From an uncultured Blautia sp. (lineage in GTDB: Bacteria > Bacillota > Clostridia > Lachnospirales > Lachnospiraceae): a DNA stretch of 8,215 nt. The stretch lies in assembly GCA_934394595.1 (NCBI GenBank), contig CAKRRX010000114.1, positions 1-8,215 of the forward strand, in the 5' to 3' direction. Shown one piece after another: positions 1-6,283 of the stretch; within the stretch, counting starts at the first letter, position 1, and every line of letters starts with the position of its first letter. The translations under genes and the position numbers were made by a program. The notes beneath the pieces were generated by a model that saw only the letters and a list, made by a program, of their open reading frames with translations, did not search any database and was not told where the DNA came from.

Positions 1-10
1 AAAAAATTTC

Positions 11-45
11 GGGAGGGTGTGACTCGGTATGAGTTACACCCTCCC
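11..45. terminator. Strong hairpin, probable intrinsic terminator
   Basis: Two 15-base arms (11-25 and 31-45) pair almost completely, with one G:T wobble, around a 5-base loop (26-30). The stem is G+C-rich. On the + strand it is followed only by an irregular pyrimidine run (46-51). On the - strand it is followed by G, AAA and six T (positions 10 to 1 read in reverse), which is a better U-tract. It most likely ends a gene lying left of the window, possibly in both directions. Because the + strand U-tract is weak, leakage or attenuation into the kinase operon is possible. The stem is seen directly; its role is inferred. Confidence 0.65.
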
Positions 46-55
46 TCTCTTAGAA

Positions 56-73
56 CTGTCTATTTCCCGACAG
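56..73. repeat. Small inverted repeat upstream of the kinase gene
   Basis: CTGTC (56-60) and GACAG (69-73) form a perfect 5-bp dyad around 8 bases, between the left-edge hairpin and the kinase ribosome binding site. It could be an operator half-site pair or a small RNA hairpin. No convincing sigma-A promoter with normal spacing was found in 46-104, so the transcription start of this operon cannot be placed. Chance occurrence is quite possible. Confidence 0.25.
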
Positions 74-104
74 CCCGTTTAAAAAATGAAAGCAGAGGAA
101 ATCT

Positions 105-1925
105 ATGAAAACAATAAAAGACAAACTGAACCAATGGTATAAAAAATTTGGAGATCTGCACTTGCGGAACAAGATTTTGGTATCCATATATCTGATCCTG
201 CTTCCAATTATTCTTATTGGAATCAGTATTGTCTTTGCCTGGGATAGCAGTAATACGTTCCATGAGGATGCCGAGCTATACCAGAGATTTACAGAAACGG
301 TATGTGATAATATCGGATATTTACAACAGGATGTGCTGGATATTTCCGATTATTTTGCTGTAAATAATGATGTTCATTCGATTTTGATCCGAAAGGATGG
401 CGCCACCAGTCCGGATCGACTTTTTTGGACCAGGAATACTTCTCTTCCCTTTGTATCCGATATTCTTGCAATTAAAAGTCAGATTAAAACAGTTATCCTT
501 TATCCGGAAAACGGACTGCCTCCTTATTACATCAGCAGGGATGCCAGTGTACATGACACGGAAATATCAGATATCAGAGAACTCCCAATTTATAAGGATA
601 TAGAAAATGCTCAGGGAGATGTTCTCTGGAGAAGCGTGGATGCAGGGGCATCTGATATATATATCAGTAATAAATCGGATAAGATGGTAGCCTACAGAAT
701 GCTGTTTGATCTTGCCAAAAAGAGAAAACTGGGTGTGCTGGCTATTGGAATCGAAAAAAGCCGATATGAAAGCATTTTAAATAATGCTATCCAGAATGGT
801 AATGAAGGGATCGCACTGCTGGATGATGAGGGACGCATTCTCATTTCCCAGGGAACGATAAGTGAAAAGACCCAGAAGTATCTTCAGACTAATATAAAAA
901 GCTTTTCCAACTCAACAGATGATTATGGGAGAGTAGAGATAGAGGATAACTATATATTCTACGACAGGGATGAGCGGTCAGATCTGAATGTCTGTTTTGT
1001 TTCGCCAAAGTCAAACTGGAGTCTGTGGGAAAAGGGGGACAGCCTTCTGCCTGGTGTAATGTTTGTGATGTTTATGGTCCTTGCACTGCCATTGTCATCT
1101 ATTATTTCCAGCAACCTTACCAAGTCCACCAATACACTTCTGAAATCCATGGAAAAATTTCAGAATGGAGATTTTTCGGAACGTGTGGAAGTGCGAAATC
1201 AGGATGAGATCGGACAGCTGTCTCATGCTTTTAACAAAATGGCAGAGGATACACAGGCTCTGATACAGCGCAATTATGTAATGGCATTGAAGGAAAGAGA
1301 GATAGAACTGAATGCTCTTCAGGCACAGATCAATCCCCATTTTCTGTACAATGTTCTGGACTCTCTGTACTGGGAAGCCATTGATGCAGGAAGTGAGGAA
1401 ATGGGAGAAGATATTCTGGCACTGTCTGAGCTTTTTCGACTTCTTCTCAGTGAAGGGGAAAGCGAGATCGAAGTGGAAAAGGAGATTCAGCTGATTTCCG
1501 CTTATCTTCAGATCCAGAGGATGCGGTTTGCAAAAAGATTTTCCTATCAGATAGATGTGGATGAGAAGATTAAGAAATATAAGATCAGCAAATTGCTCCT
1601 TCAGCCATTTGTGGAGAATGCCATTGTACATGGCTTTGAGAGAAAACAGGAAAATGGCTATGTTCATATAACCGGCACAGAAAAAAATGGAATGCTGGAA
1701 TTTATTATTGAAGACGATGGCGCAGGCATGAGTCAGGAGCAGGCTGACAGTCTGCTGGAAAGCGGAGTGGATGATGGCTATCCCAATCTTCGGATAGGTC
1801 ATTATGCAATCCGGAATATTAAAGAGAGACTTACATTGCGTTACGGTACAGACTATGATCTGAAGATCATCAGCAAGCGAGGAATAGGAACGAAGGTATA
1901 TATTCTGATACCTGTTACGCATTAG
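105..1925 (+). CDS. Sensor histidine kinase, YesM/LytS class (HAMP, His_kinase, HATPase)
   Basis: Membrane sensor kinase of 606 aa that should autophosphorylate on histidine and pass the phosphate to the response regulator encoded next. Seen in order: a short basic N-terminus, TM1 about 24-46, an extracytoplasmic sensing region about 47-313 (probably Cache-like, by family analogy), TM2 about 314-336, a HAMP linker about 337-389, then the kinase core. The phosphoacceptor box QINPHFLYN carries His412. The ATP-binding domain shows an N-box PFVENAIVHG (Asn505, His509), a G1 box DDGAG (538-541) and a G2-like GHYAIRNIKERL (565-576). The H-box type and the short HATPase are typical of His_kinase (PF06580) proteins, which usually pair with AraC-type regulators and often govern sugar uptake or use. 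GAGG at 95-98, six bases before ATG 105, supports the start. All catalytic motifs look intact. The ligand cannot be read from the sequence. Confidence 0.96.
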   Translation: MKTIKDKLNQWYKKFGDLHLRNKILVSIYLILLPIILIGISIVFAWDSSNTFHEDAELYQRFTETVCDNIGYLQQDVLDISDYFAVNNDVHSILIRKDGATSPDRLFWTRNTSLPFVSDILAIKSQIKTVILYPENGLPPYYISRDASVHDTEISDIRELPIYKDIENAQGDVLWRSVDAGASDIYISNKSDKMVAYRMLFDLAKKRKLGVLAIGIEKSRYESILNNAIQNGNEGIALLDDEGRILISQGTISEKTQKYLQTNIKSFSNSTDDYGRVEIEDNYIFYDRDERSDLNVCFVSPKSNWSLWEKGDSLLPGVMFVMFMVLALPLSSIISSNLTKSTNTLLKSMEKFQNGDFSERVEVRNQDEIGQLSHAFNKMAEDTQALIQRNYVMALKEREIELNALQAQINPHFLYNVLDSLYWEAIDAGSEEMGEDILALSELFRLLLSEGESEIEVEKEIQLISAYLQIQRMRFAKRFSYQIDVDEKIKKYKISKLLLQPFVENAIVHGFERKQENGYVHITGTEKNGMLEFIIEDDGAGMSQEQADSLLESGVDDGYPNLRIGHYAIRNIKERLTLRYGTDYDLKIISKRGIGTKVYILIPVTH

Positions 1926-1966
1926 AGTTTATTCGAAAAAAGTTTATCAGGTGGGTTTTGGTAAGC

Positions 1967-1972
1967 AGGGGG
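1967..1972 (+). promoter_or_regulatory. Ribosome binding site that sets the response-regulator start
   Basis: AGGGGG lies five bases before ATG 1978. An in-frame GTG at 1951 would add nine residues (MGFGKQGDN) that do not resemble the start of a receiver domain and has no good upstream purine run. ATG 1978 is therefore preferred. Confidence 0.7.
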
Positions 1973-1977
1973 ATAAT

Positions 1978-2721
1978 ATGGATATGACACTATTGATCGT
2001 AGATGATGAGGAAAATATTTTAAATCGGATTGAAAAATATATTCGAAATAATATGACTTGTTTTTCTGAAATCTACACTGCACAAAATGGAGAGGAAGCA
2101 TTGGACATTATTTTCCGGTTCAAACCAGATGTAATGCTTCTGGATGTACAGATTCCGGTGAAAAACGGGCTGGAAGTTATGGAAGAAGCACTGGAAAAAG
2201 GAGAGTGTCCCAAGACGATCATCCTTTCCGGATACGATACCTTTTCCTATGCACAGCAGGCTCTTCGTCTTGGAGCCTTTGATTATCTGTTGAAACCATG
2301 CAGATCTACGGAAATCTGTGAAAGGCTGCGGGCAGCCCTTGGAATTGAAGAGACGGAAAAAGTAAAGGAAAAGCCTGTAGAAAAGACAGAAAGTCCGGTA
2401 CTTCGCACAGCCAAAAAATATATTCGTGATCATCTGACGGAGAACTTAAGCCTGACAGAAGTAGCGGAAAAAGCAGGGGTTTCCACTGCATATCTTTCCA
2501 CATTATTTTCCCAGCATATGGGGTGCGGATTCGTGGATTATCTGAATAAGGCAAGGATTGATTATGCCACCTACTATATGGAAAATGGCGAAATGAAAAT
2601 ATATGAGATTGCGTTTAAAGCGGGATTTCGAGATGAAAAATATTTTTCAAGGGTGTTTAAAAAAGTAACAGGACAGAGCCCGTCGGAGTATCGCAAAAGC
2701 ATAGGAGTAAATGAAAAATGA
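1978..2721 (+). CDS. Response regulator, REC domain plus AraC-type DNA-binding domain
   Basis: Cytosolic transcription factor of 247 aa, the expected partner of the kinase just upstream. The receiver domain (about 4-120) has the acidic pair Asp9/Asp10, phosphoacceptor Asp56 in LLDVQIP, the conserved Ser84 in ILSGYD and Lys106 in LLKP. After a short charged Glu/Lys/Pro-rich linker comes an AraC-family double helix-turn-helix (about 142-242), ending in the typical second-helix signature IAFKAGFRDEKYFSRVFKK followed by GQSPSEYR. Many YesN-type regulators are around 500 aa with a long middle region; this one is the compact form. It starts 52 bases after the kinase stop with no terminator between them, so co-transcription is likely. 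Its stop codon overlaps the GH30 start (ATGA), which argues that the hydrolase belongs to the same regulatory unit. DNA targets are not visible from the sequence. Confidence 0.95.
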   Translation: MDMTLLIVDDEENILNRIEKYIRNNMTCFSEIYTAQNGEEALDIIFRFKPDVMLLDVQIPVKNGLEVMEEALEKGECPKTIILSGYDTFSYAQQALRLGAFDYLLKPCRSTEICERLRAALGIEETEKVKEKPVEKTESPVLRTAKKYIRDHLTENLSLTEVAEKAGVSTAYLSTLFSQHMGCGFVDYLNKARIDYATYYMENGEMKIYEIAFKAGFRDEKYFSRVFKKVTGQSPSEYRKSIGVNEK

Positions 2722-4070
2722 GAGATAAAAAAGGACAGGTAACTGCGTATATTACGTCATATAAAGGTAACACAATACAAAAAGAGACCGTGACAACAGC
2801 ATTTGTACCGGATCCGGTAAGGGAAAATGAAATCGTAAATCTATATCCCTTTGCCAGGTATCAGAAATTGGAGGGCTTTGGTGCATCCTTGACAGAAGCG
2901 GCGTGCTACACCTTTTCCACAATGAGTGAGAAATCCCAAAAAGAATTTCTTGCTGACTGTTTTGGAGAAGAAGGTCTTCACTATAATATGGCGAGAATGG
3001 CACTGGACAGCTGCGATGCTTCTCTTGATAATTATTCCGCAATGGACAATGAGAATGATAAAGAACTGAAAAGCTTTTCCCTTGAAAGAGATGAAAAATA
3101 CATTCTTCCCTTTTATGAGGCAGTGACCAAGGTGCGTAAAAAGCCCCTCACAGTTATGCTCAGTCCCTGGAGTCCTCCGGCTTTTATGAAAACGAATGGA
3201 GAAAAAAACCATGGCGGGAAGCTGAAAAAAGAATATTACGGCATGTGGGCTGAATATTTTTGCAGATATATCCAGGAATATCGTGAAAAAGGGGTAGATG
3301 TGGAAATCATCAGTATCCAGAATGAACCAAATGCTGTTCAGACCTGGGATTCCTGCTGCTATAACGGAGAAGAGGAAAAAGAATTTCTTCAGGAATATCT
3401 TTATCCAGCTTTGAAAAAGCAAGGACTTCAGAATCTGGAAATTTATATCTGGGATCACAATAAGGAGCGGGTAGTGGATCGCGCAAGGGAAGTGATCGTT
3501 GAGGAAACCTCAAAAATGATCACAGGTATTGCATTTCACTGGTATTCTGGAGATCATTTTGAGGCGTTAAAGGTAGTGCAGGATCTTTTTCCAGGAAAAA
3601 AAGTGGCATTTACAGAAGGCTGTGTGGAATATAGCAAATTTTCTTCAGATAATCACCTTGCAAATGCCAGGATGTATGCTCATGATATGATTGGAAATAT
3701 CAATAACGGAGCCGTTTTTCTGATTAACTGGAGTATTCTGTTTAATAGCCAGGGAGGCCCAAATCATGTTCAGAACTGGTGTGAGGCACCGGTTATGTAT
3801 GATGAGAAGACAGATACTCTGGAGAAAAAATTATCTTTCGAATATATTCGTCATTTCAGCGGATATCTGCCAGAGGGAAGTGTGAGAATCGGACTCAGCC
3901 GTTATACAGATGAGATTGAAGGAACAGCTGCGTTACGTCCGGATGGTTCCATTGCAGTGATTTTGATGAACCGCACAGATTTACAGAAAAACGTATATCT
4001 TCGGATGGATGGAGAAACAGCAGGCCTTGTACTTCCGGGAGATTCCATTGTTACTGCAGTGATCGGATAA
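2718..4070 (+). CDS. Glycoside hydrolase family 30 (glucosylceramidase/beta-glucosidase-like), cytosolic
   Basis: Retaining glycosidase of 450 aa, close to the usual size of a GH30 catalytic domain (TIM barrel plus a side beta-sandwich). Seen motifs: EGFGASLTEAACYTFS near residues 52-67, LSPWSPPAFMKTNG (148-161), the acid/base glutamate Glu203 in IQNEP, HWYSGDH (274-280), and the nucleophile Glu300 in AFTEGC. The C-terminal part (about 385-450), with VILMNRTD and LPGDSIVTAVIG, fits the beta-sandwich. GH30 enzymes act on beta-glucosides, beta-1,6-glucans, glucosylceramides, beta-xylosides and others; the exact substrate cannot be fixed here. There is no signal peptide or membrane segment, so it should act inside the cell on imported glycosides. 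ATG 2718 shares four bases with the regulator stop, and AGGAG at 2703-2707 supplies the ribosome binding site, so translational coupling is likely. No terminator is seen after it. Confidence 0.93.
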   Translation: MRDKKGQVTAYITSYKGNTIQKETVTTAFVPDPVRENEIVNLYPFARYQKLEGFGASLTEAACYTFSTMSEKSQKEFLADCFGEEGLHYNMARMALDSCDASLDNYSAMDNENDKELKSFSLERDEKYILPFYEAVTKVRKKPLTVMLSPWSPPAFMKTNGEKNHGGKLKKEYYGMWAEYFCRYIQEYREKGVDVEIISIQNEPNAVQTWDSCCYNGEEEKEFLQEYLYPALKKQGLQNLEIYIWDHNKERVVDRAREVIVEETSKMITGIAFHWYSGDHFEALKVVQDLFPGKKVAFTEGCVEYSKFSSDNHLANARMYAHDMIGNINNGAVFLINWSILFNSQGGPNHVQNWCEAPVMYDEKTDTLEKKLSFEYIRHFSGYLPEGSVRIGLSRYTDEIEGTAALRPDGSIAVILMNRTDLQKNVYLRMDGETAGLVLPGDSIVTAVIG

Positions 4071-4077
4071 AAACGGA

Positions 4078-4106
4078 TTGCTTTTCCTTTCCAAATACGG
4101 TACTAT
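4078..4106 (+). promoter_or_regulatory. Candidate sigma-A promoter for the MOSC-moaA operon
   Basis: TTGCTT (4078-4083) and TACTAT (4101-4106) are separated by exactly 17 bases, each matching the consensus at four of six positions. Transcription would start near 4113, giving a leader of only about 20-25 bases. It sits in the 68-base gap after the GH30 gene, which has no visible terminator, so read-through from upstream is also possible. Confidence 0.5.
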
Positions 4107-4138
4107 AAGAGTTACGACTTGGACGGAGGTATATGGAT

Positions 4139-4567
4139 ATGGGGAAAGTTATGGCAGTAAATATCAGTGAAAAGAGAGGCACGCAGAAACACAATGTCCA
4201 TACTGTGAAGCTGATTGAAAATTATGGCTTGGAAAATGATGCCCATGCTGGAAACTGGCATCGTCAGGTCAGTCTCCTTTCCTATGAACAGATTGAGGCC
4301 TTTAAGGCAAAAGGCGCACCTGTGAAGAATGGAGCTTTTGGAGAGAATCTGATCGTACAGGGGTTTGATTTTAAGACTCTGCCTGTTGGAACACGCCTGA
4401 AGTGTAATGATGTGATTCTGGAGATTACACAGATTGGAAAGCAATGCCACAATGGATGTGAGATCTTTAAATTGATGGGAGACTGTATTATGCCACGTGA
4501 GGGTGTGTTTGCCAAGGTGATCCACGGAGGAACGATCTCTGAAGGAGATGAGATGGAGTATGCTTGA
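4139..4567 (+). CDS. Stand-alone MOSC domain protein
   Basis: Small cytosolic protein (142 aa) made up almost entirely of a MOSC domain, the fold found at the C-terminus of molybdenum-cofactor sulfurases and in YiiM/YuaD-type proteins. Visible signatures are GKVMAVNIS at the N-terminus, DAHAGNWHRQVSLLS (34-48), NGAFGENLIV (64-73), and the cysteine-containing block IGKQCHNGC...GDCIMPREGVFAKVI, with Cys103, Cys107 and Cys116 as candidate reactive cysteines. MOSC domains are thought to handle sulfur or bind Moco; for the short bacterial forms the reaction is not established. ATG 4139 was chosen because GGAGG (4125-4129) is nine bases away; the in-frame ATG 4133, two codons upstream, is only three bases from it. 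The gene overlaps moaA by eight bases, so a role in maturing or trafficking molybdenum or tungsten cofactor is a reasonable inference. Confidence 0.9.
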   Translation: MGKVMAVNISEKRGTQKHNVHTVKLIENYGLENDAHAGNWHRQVSLLSYEQIEAFKAKGAPVKNGAFGENLIVQGFDFKTLPVGTRLKCNDVILEITQIGKQCHNGCEIFKLMGDCIMPREGVFAKVIHGGTISEGDEMEYA

Positions 4568-5534
4568 CAGATGGGGAAGAGAGATTGATTATCTGCGGAT
4601 ATCCCTTACAGACCGCTGTAATCTGCGCTGTGTGTACTGCATGCCGGAGGAGGGAATCTGTCAGATTCCTCGAAAAGAACTTCTTGATCAGGCTGAAATT
4701 ATCCGGATTTGTTCTGTCATGGCAGAACTTGGGATATCCAGAATCAAAATAACAGGGGGTGAGCCTCTTGTAAGAAAAATCTGTACGCCTCTTATAAAAG
4801 AACTGAAAAATATTCCGGGAATCCACCAGGTTACGCTGACTACAAATGGACTTCTTCTTGAAAAGAATCTCCCGGGGCTTTTGCAGGCAGGGTTGGATGG
4901 GGTAAACATCAGTCTGGATACCTTGGATCGTGAAAACTTCTGGAAAATCACCAGAAGAGACGAATTTTGGCAGGTGCAGAAGGGAATAAAGGTAGCATTA
5001 TCCTGTGAGGGGCTTAAGGTGAAGATCAACTGTGTACCTACTATTCAGACAAAAGAGGAGCTGCTGGAAATTGCCAGGCTTGCAAAGGATCATCCCATGC
5101 ATGTGCGTTTTATTGAGATGATGCCAGTGGGACTTGGGCAGCAGTTTACGGCCATGAGGGAAGATATCTTAAGGGAAATACTGGAAAAAGAATTTGGTGA
5201 AATGATACCGGTTTATGAGAAACTGGGAAATGGTCCCTGCCACTATTTTTCCATCCCCGGATTTCAGGGGAAAATCGGATTTATCAGTGCTTTATCCCAT
5301 AAATTCTGTGATCAGTGTAACCGGATCAGACTGACTTCTGTAGGGTATCTGAAAGGCTGTCTGCAATTTGAAAAAGGTGCAGACTTGAAAGCACTTTTAA
5401 GAAGTGGTGCAACAGATGAAATCCTTATGGATACCATCAAAAATGTAATATACGAAAAACCGGCCGGACATAATTTCCTGGAAAAGAAAAACGGGACAGA
5501 GGAGTCCCATATCATGTCCCAGATTGGTGGATGA
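4560..5534 (+). CDS. moaA: GTP 3',8-cyclase MoaA (molybdenum cofactor biosynthesis)
   Basis: Radical SAM enzyme of 324 aa catalysing the first step of molybdopterin synthesis: GTP to 3',8-cyclo-7,8-dihydro-GTP, which MoaC then converts to cyclic pyranopterin monophosphate. The N-terminal motif LTDRCNLRCVYCMP supplies the SAM-binding [4Fe-4S] cluster (Cys20, Cys24, Cys27), followed by the SAM motif ITGGEPL (64-70). The C-terminal half has the second cluster ligands Cys250, Cys253 and Cys267 with NRIRLTS between them, the substrate-binding cluster that distinguishes MoaA. The protein ends in the conserved double glycine (IGG). Length and motifs are complete, so it should be active. Start 4560 gives the family-typical MLDRWGREIDYLRIS. 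AGGAG (4543-4547) lies 12 bases upstream, and the in-frame ATG 4548 abuts it with no spacing. Translation is probably coupled to the MOSC gene. Partner genes such as moaC and moeA are not in the window. Confidence 0.97.
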   Translation: MLDRWGREIDYLRISLTDRCNLRCVYCMPEEGICQIPRKELLDQAEIIRICSVMAELGISRIKITGGEPLVRKICTPLIKELKNIPGIHQVTLTTNGLLLEKNLPGLLQAGLDGVNISLDTLDRENFWKITRRDEFWQVQKGIKVALSCEGLKVKINCVPTIQTKEELLEIARLAKDHPMHVRFIEMMPVGLGQQFTAMREDILREILEKEFGEMIPVYEKLGNGPCHYFSIPGFQGKIGFISALSHKFCDQCNRIRLTSVGYLKGCLQFEKGADLKALLRSGATDEILMDTIKNVIYEKPAGHNFLEKKNGTEESHIMSQIGG

Positions 5535-5578
5535 GAAGCTTTTGCTGTATGTTTGATTACAGCAGAGCTTCTTTTTTT
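5535..5578 (+). terminator. Intrinsic terminator after moaA
   Basis: The left arm 5535-5549 and right arm 5558-5571 form a stem of about 14 pairs, with one bulged T and one G:T wobble, around the loop 5550-5557. Seven consecutive T follow (5572-5578). It starts immediately after the moaA stop codon. It cleanly separates the Moco genes from the redox operon downstream. Confidence 0.92.
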
Positions 5579-5660
5579 ATAAAAGGTAAATTTTGATTAG
5601 ATAGTTAATACATACATCTTTGTACAATGCACATAAAAGATTGAAAAAATAAATAAAGAC
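5579..5660. other. A+T-rich upstream region of the redox operon
   Basis: Between the terminator and the -35 box of the next operon lie about 80 very A+T-rich bases with no gene. The only structure noticed is the 8-base palindrome TTGTACAA (5620-5627), which is too short to call an operator. The stretch could act as an UP-element-like or regulator-binding region, but nothing specific is recognised. Confidence 0.4.
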
Positions 5661-5689
5661 TTGCCAAAATATACAAAAAAATGTATAAT
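5661..5689 (+). promoter_or_regulatory. Strong sigma-A promoter of the redox operon
   Basis: TTGCCA (5661-5666, five of six to consensus) and TATAAT (5684-5689, perfect) are spaced by 17 bases. Transcription should start near 5696. This is the best promoter in the window, in keeping with the high-expression codon use of the genes behind it. Confidence 0.85.
5670..5687. promoter_or_regulatory. Dyad overlapping the -10 box, possible operator
   Basis: TATACA (5670-5675) and TGTATA (5682-5687) form a perfect 6-bp inverted repeat with a 6-base spacer. It lies within the promoter spacer and covers most of the -10 box. A repressor bound here would block RNA polymerase. It does not match the Rex consensus (TTGT-type arms). 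A+T-rich dyads at -10 boxes also arise by chance. Confidence 0.3.
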
Positions 5690-5695
5690 TTTCTT

Positions 5696-5803
5696 ACAAA
5701 AATAGTCAAGATCGTTAAAAAATATGCAATGCCGGAGACCTTATGGTGAAACATGCACAAAATGGCCGGAGGTAGAACTGGCAAGTAAGGAGGATTAACA
5801 GAA
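5696..5803 (+). promoter_or_regulatory. Untranslated leader of the redox operon, possibly structured
   Basis: From the inferred start near 5696 to ATG 5804 the mRNA has about 107 untranslated bases, longer than needed for initiation. The A-rich first 30 bases give way to a more G+C-rich block (5730-5793) containing two copies of GCCGGAG-like sequence (5731-5737 and 5765-5771). Short nested pairings are possible: TGCC 5730-5733 with GGCA 5780-5783, and ACCT 5738-5741 with AGGT 5770-5773. CCTTA (5739-5743) could instead pair with the ribosome binding site TAAGG (5786-5790), giving mutually exclusive folds. No known riboswitch class is recognised. A regulatory role is an inference. Confidence 0.35.
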
Positions 5804-6283
5804 ATGTTAGATCAGTCATGTTACAAGAAGGCAGATGAGATTATTGCCCATTATGATCGATGTGCGGCATCACTGATTCCCATCATGCAGGATATTCAGG
5901 CAGAGTACCGGTATCTGCCTGCAGAGCTTCTGACTTATGTAGCGGAGCAGATCGGAGTCACAGAAGCCAAGGCATTCAGTGTAGCAACTTTCTATGAGAA
6001 TTTTTCTTTTGAGCCAAAAGGAAAATATATTATCAAGGTATGTGATGGAACTGCCTGTCATGTAAGAAAATCAATTCCTGTAAAAGAAGCATTTATGAAG
6101 GAACTGGGTCTTAGCAACAAGAAGCATACTACAGATGATATGCTGTTTACCGTAGAGACCGTTTCCTGTCTTGGCGCATGCGGACTGGCACCTACCTGTA
6201 TGGTCAATGACGAAGTACATGCAAAAATGACACCAGAGAAAGTTGTTGAGCTTATTAACAGATTGAGAGGTGAGAATGGATGA
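5804..6283 (+). CDS. hydC: NuoE/HydC-like [2Fe-2S] subunit of an NAD(P)-linked hydrogenase-type complex
   Basis: Cytosolic electron-transfer subunit of 159 aa. After a helical N-terminal part (1-70; PIMQDIQAEYRYLP and VATFYENFSF are typical of the family) comes a thioredoxin-like ferredoxin domain holding one [2Fe-2S] cluster through Cys80 and Cys85 (CDGTAC) and Cys122 and Cys126 (CLGAC). Length and spacing match NuoE, HndA and Thermotoga HydC, which contact the flavin subunit encoded next. ATG 5804 has an excellent TAAGGAGG (5786-5793) ten bases upstream. The gene overlaps the next one by four bases (ATGA), so the two should be made together. NuoE of respiratory complex I is a less likely identity because the following subunit has the ferredoxin fusions seen in soluble hydrogenases and no membrane subunits are visible. 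The symbol follows Thermotoga naming. Confidence 0.9.
   Translation: MLDQSCYKKADEIIAHYDRCAASLIPIMQDIQAEYRYLPAELLTYVAEQIGVTEAKAFSVATFYENFSFEPKGKYIIKVCDGTACHVRKSIPVKEAFMKELGLSNKKHTTDDMLFTVETVSCLGACGLAPTCMVNDEVHAKMTPEKVVELINRLRGENG

Noticed and set aside
1095..1922. Long antisense open frame of 275 codons opposite the kinase gene
   Set aside because: It lies entirely inside an intact kinase gene with recognisable motifs, its translation resembles no family, and no ribosome binding site or promoter supports it.
1951..1977. Alternative GTG start giving a 256-residue response regulator
   Set aside because: The added nine residues are not receiver-like, and the strong AGGGGG site points to ATG 1978.
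4071..4138. Molybdenum-cofactor riboswitch ahead of the MOSC-moaA genes
   Set aside because: The gap is only 68 bases, lacks the stems expected for that class and contains a plain promoter leaving a leader of about 20-25 bases.
5593..5612. Possible Rex (redox regulator) site around TTGATTAGATAGTTAATA
   Set aside because: It does not align with the TTGTTAA-N4-TTAACAA arrangement in either half, and the spacing is wrong.
5620..5627. Palindrome TTGTACAA upstream of the redox promoter
   Set aside because: Eight bases in A+T-rich DNA are expected by chance, and there is no second copy or extended symmetry.
5729..5744. Resemblance to the B12 box of cobalamin riboswitches (CCGGAGACCT)
   Set aside because: Only the central bases match. 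The trailing GCC is absent and the preceding 150 bases are A+T-rich, covering a terminator and a promoter, with none of the other conserved cobalamin elements.
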